Positions 44,572-62,790 of a stretch of 64,000 bases of DNA are shown piece by piece. This DNA comes from Pratylenchus scribneri (lineage: Eukaryota; Nematoda; Chromadorea; Rhabditida; Pratylenchidae), in contig JAQSEB010000008.1 in the NCBI GenBank assembly GCA_030063045.1, forward strand, positions 868,001-932,000, read 5' to 3'. Numbering within the stretch: the first letter of the stretch is position 1; each line of letters begins with the position of its first letter. The notes beneath the pieces are model-generated. The model saw only the letters and a list, made by a program, of their open reading frames with translations. It made no database searches and was not told the DNA's origin. The translations under genes were made by a program, and so were the position numbers.

Positions 44572-45133
44572 TCATCAATACGCATAAATAACTAATACAA
44601 TTCTCCCTAAAAATTCATTCTCCTATCAAAATTACTTAAAATTATTAATTTGAATTTATTTTTAATATTTTATACTTATTTTCTTTTTGCCGTTAATCCC
44701 ACAATTTAAAATATTCGCTCATATTTTCCCAAATTGTTTTGTTCATTTATTCTGTGTATTTAAATAATGAATGTCTTTTTGCAAATGAATAAATATATTG
44801 TAATAAAATGGTTTTTAATTTGGACACATTCATTTATTTTCATTCATCCGTTCAATTCACATTGTTGCGAAAAAGTCGCCCTCTCGGACCTGTTCACTAT
44901 CATCAATAGATGCATCCGGCTCAAAACAAATTCTACCATCGCTGATGTATTCCTTCACAATTGGCTCAATTGGAGTACTTTAATAAAAGTGGAATTTAAT
45001 TATTATAATTTTATTTTGATCATTTTACCGTTGTTCATCTCGGGCCTGCGCAAATCCAACACGCTGTTGACCAACGTCAAAAACAGTGTAATAACGTCCT
45101 GAAATTGAATGAAAAAATAAATAATGTAATCTA

Positions 45134-47098
45134 AACAGGCGGAATTATAAATCAGAACAGACGGAATTATAAATCAGAACAGACGGAATTATAAATCAGA
45201 ACAGGCGGAATTATAAATCAGAACAGGCGGAATTATAAATCAGAACAGGCGGAATTATAAATCAGAACAGGCGGAATTATAAATCAGAACAGGCGGAATT
45301 ATTCTAACCAGGCGGAATTATAAATCAGAACAGGCGGAATTATTCTAACCAGGCGGAATTATAAATCAGAACAGGCGGAATTATTCTAACCAGGCGGAAT
45401 TATAAATCAGAACAGGTGGAATTATTCGAACCAGGCGGAATTATACATCAGAACAGGCGGAATTATTCTAACCAGGCGGAATTATAAATCAGAACAGGCG
45501 GAATTATTCTAACCAGGCGGAATTATAAATCAGAACAGGCGGAATTATTCTAACCAGGCGGAATTATAAATCAGAACAGGTGGAATTATTCTAACCAGGC
45601 GGAATTATAAATCAGAACAGGTGGAATTATTCTAACCAGGCGGAATTATTCTAATCAGGCGGAATTATAAATCAGAACAGGCGGAATTATTCTAACCAGG
45701 CGGAATTATAAATCAGAACAGGCGGAATTATTCTAACCAGGCGGAATTTTAAATCAGAACAGGTGGAATTATTCTAACCAGGCGGAATTATAAATCAGAA
45801 CAGGCGGAATTATTCTAACCAGGCGGAATTATAAATCAGAACAGGCGGAATTATTCTAACCAGGCGGAATTATAAATCAGAACAGGCGGAATTATTCTAA
45901 CCAGGCGGAATTATAAATCAGAACAGGCGGAATTATTCTAACCAGGCGGAATTATAAATCAGAACAGGTGGAATTATTCTAACCAGGCGGAATTATAAAT
46001 CAGAACAGGTGGAATTATTCTAACCAGGCGGAATTATTCTAATCAGGCGGAATTATAAATCAGAACAGGTGGAATTATTCTAACCAGGCGGAATTATAAA
46101 TCAGAACAGGTGGAATTATTCTAACCAGGCGGAATTATAAATCAGAACAGGTGGAATTATTCTAACCAGGCGGAATTATAAATCAGAACAGGTGGAATTA
46201 TTCTAACCAGGCGGAATTTTAAATCAGAACAGGTGGAATTATTCTAACCAGGCGGAATTATTCTAATCAGGCGGAATTATAAATCAGAACAGGCGGAATT
46301 ATTCTAACCAGGCGGAATTATAAATCAGAACAGGTGGAATTATTCTAACCAGGCGGAATTATTCTAATCAGGCGGAATTATAAATCAGAACAGGCGGAAT
46401 TATTCTAACCAGGCGGAATTTTAAATCAGAACAGGTGGAATTATTCTAACCAGGCGGAATTATAAATCAGAACAGGCGGAATTATTCTAACCAGGCGGAA
46501 TTATAAATCAGAACAGGCGGAATTATTCTAACCAGGCGGAATTTTAAATCAGAACAGGTGGAATTATTCTAACCAGGCGGAATTATAAATCAGAACAGGC
46601 GGAATTATTCTAACCAGGCGGAATTATAAATCAGAACAGGTGGAATTATTCTAACCAGGCGGAATTATAAATCAAAACAGGTGGAATTATTCTAACCAGG
46701 CGGAATTATTCTAATCAGGCGGAATTATAAATCAGAACAGGCGGAATTATTCTAACCAGGCGGAATTATAAATCAGAACAGGCGGAATTATTCTAACCAG
46801 GCGGAATTATTCTAACCAGGCGGAATTATAAATCAGAACAGGCGGAATTATTCTAACCAGGCGGAATTATAAATCAGAACAGGCGGAATTATTCTAACCA
46901 GGCGGAATTATAAATCAGAACAGGCGGAATTATTCTAACCAGGCGGAATTATAAATCAGAACAGGCGGAATTAAAATCAGAACAGGCGGAATTAAAAATC
47001 AGAACAAGCGGAATTAAAATCAGAACAAGCGGAATTAAAATCAGAACAAGCGGAATTAAAATCAGAACAGGCGGAATTAAAATCAGAACAGGCGGATA
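45134..47098. repeat. 41-bp AGGCGGAATTAT satellite array in pseudogene intron
   Basis: About 2 kb. The unit is a dimer of AGGCGGAATTATAAATCAGAAC (22 bp) and AGGCGGAATTATTCTAACC (19 bp), sharing AGGCGGAATTAT. The array starts with pure 22-mers, then alternates, with higher-order variants (CAGGTGG, TCTAATCAGG), and ends with AGGCGGAATTAAAATCAGAAC units. It occupies the same intron position as the array in the intact gene. Confidence 0.97.
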
Positions 47099-47282
47099 TT
47101 AAAAATCTCTTAATTTTATTTTTATCTTCAAAAAAATTTTAAATTTTTGATTACCAATGAAAACATCGCCCAGAATCCAAAGATCGCCAACTTTTGGTGG
47201 CAAATCGATGCCCATGAAGCCGGTCAGGCAAATGCTTTTGCCCATTGTCGAAATATTCAAAATATAATCAAGACCTTTCAAT

Positions 47283-48107
47283 TAGAGACCGGCAAAATCC
47301 CTTCTGCTGGATTCCGGACTGGATTTTTTCCCCCACAATTTTTGCTGGACTGGATCCGGACTGGATAATCCAGGAAAATCCAGATCCAGAAAAATCCAGC
47401 AGTCAAATTTTCCTGGATCCAGGCCTGGATTCTGGATTTTTTAAAAAGTAGTTGAAAAACGAGAAAAAATTTTTTTCTTAATATTTAATCGTCATTTTTT
47501 GCCTTTTTAGTTATTAATTATTATTATTATGATTGATTGAACAAAATAAAAATAGATTTATTGTTAATTCAAAAATCAAAATCAATGGAAACAAATAAAA
47601 TATGCATTTAATGGAAAGACTAAGGGTCAGGGATCTCAGATGATTTTTCAGTTTGGATTGGAGGGCATTTTGGTCAAAAAATGGGGGATTGGGGGCATTT
47701 TCAAGAAAAAAGGGGGCATTTTGGGCGGAATTTTAAAAAAAATGTCAAAAATGCAAAAAATTTTAGCGAAAAATACTCCCCTAAGGAAAAAATCTTGCCA
47801 AAAATAGACCCGAAGGGAAAAAAATTAAGCTAAAAATGACCTCGCAGAGCGAAATTTTAACCAAAATTTGCCGCGCAGCGAGAAATTTTAGCAAAAACAT
47901 AACAAAAAGGAAAAAATTTCAAATTTTGTCTTGCCGGATCCAGCATTTCTGGATCCAGCATTTTTGATGCTGGATTCCGGACTGGATTTTTTTCCCCAAT
48001 TTTTGCTGGACTGGATCCGGACTGGATAATCCAGGAAAATCCAGATCCAGAAAAATCCAGGAATCCAGCAAAATCCGGTGCTGGATCCAGTCCAGTGCCG
48101 GTCTCTA
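47283..48107. mobile_element. Non-autonomous hAT-like element, 825 bp, inserted in pseudogene exon
   Basis: Perfect 12-bp terminal inverted repeats TAGAGACCGGCA...TGCCGGTCTCTA, flanked by a perfect 8-bp direct repeat CTTTCAAT (47275-47282, 48108-48115). Removing the element and one repeat restores the text of the intact exon. Near each end lies a direct (not inverted) copy of about 95 bp rich in CTGGATCCGGACTGGAT. No transposase is encoded. Confidence 0.95.
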
Positions 48108-48400
48108 CTTTCAATGTGTAGGATTTGTCCGCAATCACAAAAAAAAATGTCCGGCAATGTTGGGACACGTTCGCAGGAGACCATATACTCAAAATTGATT
48201 AAATTAGGGGATAACAAAAACGGAAATTACTTCGCCATGGAAAAGGGGAATGGCACCAATGTATTGTTGGATTTTCTCAACTTGTTTCCGTGGCCCAGCA
48301 ATCAACGATGTTCTAGTGCCGGCAATAGCCTGGCATCCATCATTGCAAGCCACTTTCCCATTTGCTCCATTCACGCTGTCCATCTTAAACATTAATAATG

Positions 48401-49062
48401 TAAGCTTTTTAATAATAATTTTGGAGCACAATGAATTAGAGATCGGCAAGGTAATTCGGTCGAAATTCGTTTGGGATTAATTAAGAATACCTAAAAAACG
48501 GCAATCAAAAAAAAACTTTGGTAAATTTAAAAAACAGTTAAAATTGCAAAAATTTTTAATTGCAGAACAAAATTTTCAAAAAAAATGGCTCCATGGGGAT
48601 AAAATTTAATGAAAATGCCCAAAATAATCTTTTACTGGTTACCAAAAATACTGAAAAATTTATGATGAACTTCGGTCGGGATCCCTTTTGGGATTATAGC
48701 AATACTAAATTAAGATCCTAAAAATTTCGATCGGGACCCGAATCTTTCGACCTTTATATTAAATGCAATAAAACAAGTTTTAATAATCCTATTTAATAAT
48801 TTTTTGGCTAACAATCCCTCATCATAATCCTCATTTTAAATCCTATTTTGTATTGCCAATATGAGTGTCATAAAAGAAATGGCATAAAAAAGGAATTAAA
48901 ACGATTAGAGGAAGTTGAAAAAATACATAAAATATTCATTTGAAAAGTATTTTTATTGAAATGAATGTTGGCAGAATTCAGAAAAGATCAAATAGATATA
49001 ATTTTTATAAAAAATTTTCTTGAAAAAGATGGCAAAAAGGTTCTTCCATTATCATTTGCCAC
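48401..49062. other. Intergenic, nothing recognised
   Basis: AT-rich sequence between the upstream edge of the protease duplication and the next gene's 3' end. A small dyad around 48665-48735 (GGTCGGGATCCCTTTTGGGA...GATCGGGACCCGA) is the only structure seen. Confidence 0.45.
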
Positions 49063-52000
49063 TTAATATCTTAATAAGCCCCATTCTTTGCGGAATTCTT
49101 CGTCGTCATTTGGCTCTTTTTCCACCAAATCTTTTGGGTATTCCAACAAATTCTTATTGAAGTCACGCAATGCCGCTTTGAACAAAGAACCAAATTGTAT
49201 ATATGGAGGTGATGGGGCTGGAGGATCATCCGCTTGAGTCAGCTTCATCTTAAATGGAATTGTATTGGTTAATATTTAATTTGTCGAAAAAATTATGAAA
49301 TGTTGAAAAAATTGTTCAATGGTTTTCCTTGACCCTAAAGCATATACTCAATTGATAGATCTCATCAAGAAGCGTCGAATGGTATATAATTTCTCATGAT
49401 TTGGCCAAAAATTGGAAGGCAGTAAACCGCTTAAACAATCTCATTAAGTTCGAAAACTATTTTAAATCCACGCCAAATGATTATCAAAATATGCGTCTCG
49501 ATGAGATCTATCGATTGGACATGTGGGTTTGACGGTTCAGTATAAATTTCTGAACCGATATAATTTTTTTTCGCTATTTCAATAGTTTTTTTATATATTT
49601 TAAATGTTTCTCTAATTGTACATATTTTTTCAGGCGAACGCCGGTTAATATTTGTCTAATAATAAAGCTACAATTTTGTCGGTTTTTTCGATAAATTAAA
49701 TTTAAATTGTATGCTATATTTGAAAATATATTTTTAATAGAGATAAAAATTTTACTTTATGAAAATTCTATAATTATAAATGGAATTTTTACCTTCTTAG
49801 CCTCATATTCTTTCATGGAAATTGATTTGTCGACAATTTCATCTTCTTCTAATGGTTTAAATTGAACAATTTGCATTGGGGAATATGGGCTAATGTTCGT
49901 GCCTGTTGGCGAGGCACGAGATTCTTCAATTGTCTCCTCATCGCGCCATCTTGATCCGCCTGCAAGAGGCAATTTCACCGATTCCGCCTTCTTTTTCTGT
50001 GCTGATTCTTCCTGTTCCTGAAGCGGTGCCTTTTTGATAGATTCAAGCAACTAAAAATTAATATAAATTTGCTTTTTTAATTCAAATTCATTATCCTAGC
50101 CGATTGGTACGCACCTTTCCCAAATGGCGCATCTTTCCCAAATCTCTAGCATGTACTATTACCGCTAGATTCCTTTGCTCCGAAGCCCATAGTCCCTAGC
50201 CCTACTCTGATTTGGGAAAGATGCCCCCCCCCCACCTCCACCTCCTAACCTCTTTCAATGTCTTCTGCAAACATTTGAAAAGGAATCGCATGGATGGGCT
50301 GATGTCAACACCGCGAAGATACCGATTTCCACTTGCTTTTCCCTTATCAAAAATATTTTTAAATTTTTCAATATCGTCTGCTCCCATTGCCATTCCCGGA
50401 TAACATTGCTTCATCAAAACAAAGTTCTGGACCAACAAAGCAGTTCGATGATTTCCTTCTCGAAATGCTTGCATTTTTATCTAGTGAAAATAAAAAAATA
50501 AATCCGCTCTCGTTATAATATTTGCATATTTTTATACCATTCAATTTTTAAATTTAATCATTATGGTTAAAAACAATACTTACCACGCCACAATGGCCTA
50601 TGGTTGCTAGAGTCACTGTGTCGACAGATCGATTTTTCATATTGATATTGACCCATCCGAGAAAATCATTCAGGTCACTTTTCTTATCAATGCTGTGTCT
50701 TTCTTCTCCTTCGATAAGCTTGTTCAAAGTGCTGACGAACTATTTAAATTCACGATTAATTCAATGAAATGCCATTCCCATCCAATTCTCACCTCAAATG
50801 TCAAAGCCCCCTCATCACCATCTTTTTCCAAATGTTCAAAGAGAAATGCATAGGCACGCGCAATATAAGCAATTTCCTTTGTTTTCCGATCAGCATACTC
50901 GCGAATCCCAACGTTTTTCAAAATGTCATGGATCTATGAAATGGAATTGGAATAAAATAATCTAAATATTGAAAATTTTTAATTGGTTTTAACCAAATTA
51001 GGTTTTGAATCAAAACGGTCAAACGGTTCAAAACCGCTTAATACCCTTAGTTTTTGTTATCTTGACAAAATATATACTAATTATCAATTGGTGTTTGGTG
51101 GTTATAAGATTTGGAAATCTATGATAAACTACTAAAACATTAAAATCTTTTCGCATTTATATTGCTTTTCGCCAAATTAAATACCACCCATTTAAAAAAA
51201 TATACAAGGTGTTAAATTATAAAAACAAGCCTCTTCAAAGTTGATTTTTGCATCTGGCATTTCATTCAATAAATCATTTGTCATTTTGCAATAAACTTCG
51301 ATGAGTATTTCTTTCCAATGTATTTCTTCTGTCAATTTGTCGCAAAAATCGTTGCGTTGTTCTTCTAATTTTGTCAACGTTTTGCATTCCTTTTCATAAA
51401 CACTTTTCAAAAGCTGAGCATGCTTGCTAATTTTTTATTGTGTATATTTTATATAATTTATTTTTAAACCTTTCCAATTCATTCCTTTTTCCTTCCAATA
51501 ATGATAATTCTGCAGAATAATTTTTCGGCAAGTCATATTTATTTGGTACCGCCAACCAAAATAAAGCTTCGTGCAAAGTTGAAAATTGTGAAAAAATTTG
51601 GTCGTCCGATTCATCTTTATTTTCCAAAGCTTCGGTGAGTACGCTTTTAGCTTGATTTGCTCTTTTGAATAAAAGCCCTTCTCGATACCCTTTGCCAATC
51701 AATGTAATATCTGTCAAAATTTTTAAAATTATTTACAAACAATTTTTTGATCCCTTCTATTTTGGCAAAAACATAATATTGATATTGATGTTTTTTGAAA
51801 TCATAAATAACAAAATTAATACCAAACATCAATTAATTAATGATCTCAAATAAATTATTTTGTTTTTGATTATGGTTGTCCAAAGTCCGTTTTTTGATTG
51901 TCTCGGTTTTAAAAATCGGTTCTCGGTTTTTGAAAAAAATGTCGATTTTGGTTTCTTCTATTTTAGGTTTTTAGAGCAAAAAATCCCTTTGAAATTTCAT

Positions 52001-52235
52001 CGATTTTCTCAAACCGAAACCGACTTTGGACACCCTTATTTTAAATATCTCGTTATAATTAAAGTAATATAAGATTTTTCAAAGCTGACGGATACAACAT
52101 CGTATTTAACCATTGCCCATTCAAATAAAATCGTGATTCGAAAACTTCATTAGGTTGTTTTTTAACATTGTCCATGAATTCTTGCAAAATAATCCGACCA
52201 ATTTTCTTCCGTTTCTGCCCCGCCTTTGGTTTCAT
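49063..52235 (-). CDS. Unrecognised multi-exon protein
   Basis: Exons inferred at about 52059-52235, 51470-51710, 51227-51426, 50793-50933, 50584-50739, 50250-50480, 49793-50050 and 49063-49248. Most junctions close in phase, but those after the first and third listed exons do not, so one or two small exons are missed or the start is wrong. The first exon is basic (MKPKAGQKRKKIGRIIL). Later parts are helical with charged residues: EALENKDESDDQIFSQFSTL, CKTLTKLEEQRNDFCDKLTE, EYADRKTKEIAYIARAYAFL, NRSVDTVTLATIGHCGV, MQAFREGNHRTALLVQNFVL. The C-terminus is hydrophilic (DEEFRKEWGLLRY). No signal peptide or membrane segment is seen. No family was recognised; the consistent splice structure argues that it is a real gene of roughly 480 residues. 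Confidence 0.65.
49345..49560. mobile_element. AAACCCTACAAACC-family MITE, worn copy
   Basis: Contains GATAGATCTCATCAAGAAGC and, inverted, GCGTCTCGATGAGATCTATC, the inner arms of the family at 30740-30995. Lies in the last intron of the unrecognised gene. Confidence 0.6.
51873..52044. mobile_element. Small inverted-repeat element in intron
   Basis: Left GTTGTCCAAAGTCCG...CTCGGTTTT; right AAACCGAAACCGACTTTGGA then CACCC. About 170 bp with inverted ends of the GGTGTCCAAAGTC type. No coding capacity; target duplication unclear. Confidence 0.55.
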
Positions 52236-53389
52236 TTTTAGCAATTGTCAAAAACAAATTTATGCAGAAATATATTTAACAATGAGAAAAGCTTAAAAAT
52301 TCAAAAAAAATTTTATTGGATTAGAATTGAAATTTTATAATATGATAAAATGTGCTTTAAAAAATGTAGTCCGATTTGGCTAAGCTTTATGATTATTACC
52401 ATAAAATGCTGATTTAAATTGCAAGAATTGGCCAAAATATATTAAATTAAAAGTGAGAATTGTCAAAAATTGGGAATTTTAAGCAAAATACACAAAAATC
52501 GATACAGCTAAGATGGGTTTAGGAGATGAGGTGTAGGGGTTAGGATAGGAGTTGTCCGGAGAGAGTGCATATTTTCAACTTTTGATAATTCTCAACATTC
52601 GGGGTAACATATAAAATAATGGAACGAAAAAACTTTTTGCCAGTTTGATTTGATTTTCGCTAATATATTTTGGACTTAAATTTGGAATATTTTGTATTAT
52701 TTATGTGCCTGTTTTGTTTAAGTTAAACATTTAGCTAGACTCTCAATGGAATATTGACTAATGAATGATTGGGGATGGGGATCAAGGATCAACCCAGAAC
52801 GCATACAACCCAAAATACATACACTACACTACTATTTTCATGTCTGCTAAGGATGGGGATTGGGGATAATAGGGGTTAGGGATAGGGGCAGCATAGGATT
52901 CTAGGGGAAAAGAATTATCGATTGTATGTGTTTTGGGTGGGTGCGGCGAGGGACATTTCCGTCTCTCCACTTCCGTCTCAGCGACCTTTGACGAACCATA
53001 GCTCATCGGTCATCGCAATCAAATAACCAATCAAAATGATCTATAGTGCATTTAAAGCCCTAATTCACCCCGGCCACACATGGGAAAAATTTTCCAAACA
53101 ATTATATTTTCATGTGCTTGCGCGTGAAAATGAATGGGTTTACAAACCAAACCATATCTCAGCTCCTAAACTTAAGTTTTTAAATTCCAACTCCAATTTT
53201 ATGCAGAATTTTCAGGGCTACAAGATAGGCTAAAAATAAATATAAGTTGTCTATATTTTTCGAACACTTTTCTATGTCATAAATAAATAAATTTATAGGA
53301 ATTTAAAACCAGTTTAAATGGCCAAAAGAAGAAAAACCTAATAGGCTCATTCGATTCAGCATAGTCGATTTAAAAATAGTTTTATATTT
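52236..53389. other. Intergenic, nothing convincing
   Basis: Upstream of the unrecognised gene and downstream of the cathepsin D stop. Includes GGGGATTGGGGATAATAGGGG-like purine-rich text near 52850 and a fragment at 53340-53375 (GGCTCATTCGATTCAGCAT) of the GGAAATCTCGG MITE family. Short open frames lack support. Confidence 0.45.
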
Positions 53390-53908
53390 AAAACTGAATA
53401 TTCTCATCTTTTAAACCAAATTGTTCAATTATTAATTAATCAGAAGGAAAGGCAACAAAATTTGGAAAGTTTATTCATAATCCCATTATTTGGTATTTAA
53501 AAATTCTAAATTTTTTGTATATTTTGCCGATTTCTTCTTTCTAAAATATTTAAATCGGTTGAAAATAATGTGGCCTATTTTTTGCATAAATCATTCTCAT
53601 TCATCATTAATAAGCATAAATTAATACAATTCTCCCAAAAAATTCATTCTCCTATCAAAATTACTTAAAATTATTCAAATTATTATTTAAATAAGTATTA
53701 TATTCATTTTTACTTATTTTTTATTTTCTTTGCCGTTATTCCCATAAATTTAATAAATATCCGCTCATATTTCCCAAATTGTTTTGTTCATTTATTCTGT
53801 GTATTTAAATAATGAATGGCTTTTTGCAAATTTTGAATAAATATATTGTAATAAGTAATTTAATTAAATATTTGGACAAATTCATTTATTTTCATTGATC
53901 CATTCAAT

Positions 53909-59468
<5,560 letters not shown>

Positions 59469-61689
59469 ATTTACGAAGAAAATTCACTTAAAATGGGCCA
59501 ATTAGATTGAAGAAAGAAATAAATATAGTAAAATGAATGAAGGAAAATGTCCACTTTTATCAGTTATCACTTATCAGTAACTTTTTCCTTTTTGATTGAA
59601 ATGTTAAGAAAATTTAGAGGAAAATGGATGGATGGCCTCTGCCTTGTTTTGATGAGCAATTCGCCTAATATTCCCATTCACGGGGTCCGGATTCCCAAAT
59701 GAATTTTTATAATTTTTCCACTGATAAGGTGAAAATCAGCCAATCAACAGCATCAGAATGGCCATCCGTCCAAAAGTTAATGGAGGGTTGAGATTGGGAC
59801 TTTATTTATTATCAATGATAGAATTATGTGGGTAAAATATTGGCGAAGAAATGGAATATTTGAATTAGGGAATTAGCAGCATATATTTTATATTCACAAC
59901 CCGGATATTAATGAACTTATTAAAAAAACTGTTCAAAGTTCACAAATTAATTTATTTGAAAAAAATTTTAAACATATTTAAAACATTTATAGAATTTTGA
60001 AGAAATAGGAAATTAAATTAGACCAATGTTAATTATTTAATTTTATGCCATTTATTTTTTGCAATAAATTTAGCAAAATTAATTTCTTTAATATTTAATT
60101 CATAAATTTTAATTTATAACCAAAATAATTTTTGACTCATTTTTCAATGAGAAATGGAAAACAATCTTCAATTTGGAATGGAAGGAACAATGGATTGGCG
60201 AATAAATTATGAATGAATTGTTGAAGAATAAGAAAGGAAATAAAATATGTTTTGAATTGGAGATCAAAAATTCACAAATAAAAAGGAAAATGGAACAAAA
60301 AAATTTTTGAAAATCACTTTTTCTTCCCATTTTGTTTACATACAATTTGTTTGCCTTCTGTGTGACAACGAAAAAATGGCAAAATATTGATATAAAAGTT
60401 CAGTTCATGCAAATGCAAATCAACAAATATTCCGTAAACCTATTTTAATTCTCCACAAATAAATTAATTTTGTCTCTTATTCAATTTTCTTAATATTCTG
60501 TTTTCATATTTCTTTTTATTTGTCAATTCATTAACTACTTTCCAAAAATGATTGCTATAATTGTTTTGCACTCTATATTTTTATCTTCTTCAATTTATTC
60601 AAAGATGATTTTTATTAAAAACAATTTTTTTCCAAAAATATAGTTAATCAATATAAACTTGTAAAAATATAAATTTCATTTTTTTAAAATTATTTCATTT
60701 ATGAATTGCCGACGAAATGACGGAATCTAAAATTGGAAAAAAACCACTTAAAATTTTCATTTCTTTATTTAAATTTATATCAATTTCTTTTTTAAATTTT
60801 TACTTCATGTATGTAATAACTTGCGGCATCTTAAAATGATAAAAACCATTTAAAATGCCACTTAAAATTTTCATTGCTGGAGCTGTTGGATTTGGGCTTA
60901 CTGCTGGATTCTGTGATAATTGGGCAGAATTAAATAAATATCCATAAACAAATAGAATTAAATATTTTGAACATATTTTTATGCAAAATTTATGTTATTA
61001 GAGAATAAATGCAAAGTTAATGTGCACTTTTTAATTTCAATTTAGGTTTAACACGTATTCATCATTCATTTCGTTTTTCACTTCACATTCATTGCTTATT
61101 AAATCAGCAATGCCAATTTGTTCACCACCAATAGAATAATAAATGAGATGGTGCCAGCCAAATAGGAACCATTGCCATCTCCATATGCATTGTTATCGAA
61201 TCTAAGGACGAATGGGTGGTTTTTTATCTAGTGGTCCTTCCTACCTGGACGAGTGATAGCTTAACTTATTCGAAAGAGCTCAATGAGCTGCTGCAGATTC
61301 ATGCTCTGCTAAAATCGAGTGGCCAAAAAAATTTTTCAGAGGTTACAACCCATATGGGGGACCCTTCACTATGCCAAATTTCGGCATACTATATTTCAAG
61401 TTTCAACCCATGGGGCATTTTCTTCCCCCATCCCTAGTACTCAATTTTCACCCGTCCAAGTAAGTCCACTAGCTAAAAACCACTAATAATTACCTGGGAT
61501 CCTTGATTTCTTCTTCTCCTTTAGGAAGGCGACGTGCAGTACAACGTGGTAGGTCGTTAGTCCAAAAAATGCAAAAATAAATCAATCGATATGGGCGTTA
61601 GTCCAAAAAATGCAAAAACGGGCGTTAGTCCAAAAAATGCAAAAAAATTGCGCGAAAAATAGAAATTGACGAAATCAAATAATTTAATA
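59469..61689. other. Intergenic, no gene recognised
   Basis: AT-rich, with only short frames. 61205-61470 (CGAAAGAGCTCAATGAGCTG, CAACCCATGGGGCATTTTC) partly resembles 16400-16545 and is probably repeat-derived. 61555-61650 contains three copies of GGGCGTTAGTCCAAAAAATG just before the 30-bp satellite. Confidence 0.5.
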
Positions 61690-62790
61690 AAAATGTATTT
61701 TCCCTTTCTGGAAAAATTTCGCCAAACATTTGTTTTTCCGGAAAATGTTCGCCAAACATTTGTTTTTCCGGAAAAAGTTCGCCAAAGATTTGTTTTTCCG
61801 GAAAATGTTCGCCAAACATTTGTTTTTCCGGAAAAAGTTCGCCAAACATTTGTTTTTCCGGAAAATGTTCGCCAAACATTTGTTTTTCCGGAAAATATTC
61901 GCCAAACATTTGTTTTTCCGGAAAAAGTTCGCCAAACATTTGTTTTTCCGGAAAATGTTCGCCAAACATTTGTTTTTCCGGAAAATGTTCGCCAAACATT
62001 TGTTTTTCTGGAAAAAGTTCGCCAAACATTTGTTTTTCCGGAAAATGTTCGCCAAACATTTGTTTTTCCGGAAAAAGTTCGCCAAACATTTGTTTTTCCG
62101 GAAAATGTTCGCCAAACATTTGTTTTTCCGGAAAAAGTTCGCCAAACATTTGTTTTTCCGGAAAATGTTCGCCAAACATTTGTTTTTCCGGAAAATGTTC
62201 GCCAAACATTTGTTTTTCTGGAAAAAGTTCGCCAAACATTTGTTTTTCCGGAAAAAGTTCGCCAAACATTTGTTTTTCCGGAAAATGTTCGCCAAACATT
62301 TGTTTTTCCGGAAAATGTTCGCCAAACATTTGTTTTTCTGGAAAAAGTTCGCCAAACATTTGTTTTTCCGGAAAATGTTCGCCAAACATTTGTTTTTCCG
62401 GAAAAAGTTCGCCAAACATTTGTTTTTCCGGAAAATGTTCGCCAAACATTTGTTTTTCCGGAAAAAGTTCGCCAAACATTTGTTTTTCCGGAAAATGTTC
62501 GCCAAACATTTGTTTTTTCTTTCTGGAAAATGTTCGCCAAATATTTGTTTTTTCTTTCCGGAAAATATTCGCCAAACATTTGTTTTTTCTTTCTGGAAAA
62601 TGTACGCCAAATATTTGTTTTTCCGGAAAATGTTCGCTAAACATTTGTTTTTCCGGAAAAAGTTCGCCAAACATTTGTTTTTCCGGAAAATGTTCGCCAA
62701 ACATTTGTTTTTCCGGAAAATGTTCGCTAAACATTTGTTTTTCCGGAAAATGTTCGCCAAACATTTGTTTTTCCGGAAAAAGTTCGCCAA
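61690..62790. repeat. 30-bp satellite array, TTCGCCAAACATTTG / TTTTTCCGGAAAA
   Basis: About 36 copies of a strict 30-bp unit GTTCGCCAAACATTTGTTTT-TCCGGAAAAT, alternating AATG and AAAG variants. A few units near 62515-62600 have an extra TTTCTTT insertion. Because 30 is divisible by 3, several frames on both strands stay open for over 300 codons; these are not genes. Confidence 0.97.

Larger units (their letters stand above)
44857..48383 (-). pseudogene. Cathepsin D-like protease pseudogene (3' half only)
   Basis: Four exons correspond to exons 8-11 of the intact gene at 53909-59468: 48231-48383, 47154-48187 (interrupted), 45029-45098 and 44857-44977. Exons encoding the signal peptide, propeptide and first catalytic aspartate are absent. 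The second active-site motif DTGTS reads GTRTS, losing the catalytic aspartate. In the next exon an A-run has one extra base compared with the intact copy (PDIFF region), shifting the frame, and an 825-bp element interrupts the exon. The final two exons remain open (GRYYTVFDVGQQRVGFAQ; C-terminal extension). Splice sites are mostly conserved. It cannot encode an active protease. Confidence 0.93.
44220..48400. repeat. Segmental duplication, copy 2 (3' half of cathepsin D-like gene)
   Basis: Matches 53390-57240 in the same orientation, starting 15 bp after the cyclin Y stop and ending just upstream of the exon equivalent to 57064-57216. Copy-specific differences are a 69-bp GC-rich insertion (44503-44571), an 825-bp insertion (47283-48107), an extra approximately 60 bp near 44300 and a different length of intronic satellite. 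Confidence 0.92.

Noticed and set aside
47857..48217. 109-111-codon minus-strand frames over the 825-bp insertion
   Set aside because: They run from the broken protease exon into the transposon end; chimeric chance frames, not genes.
46900..48480. Second functional cathepsin D gene
   Set aside because: Lacks the 5' half, has DTGTS changed to GTRTS, a one-base frameshift and an 825-bp insertion in an exon.
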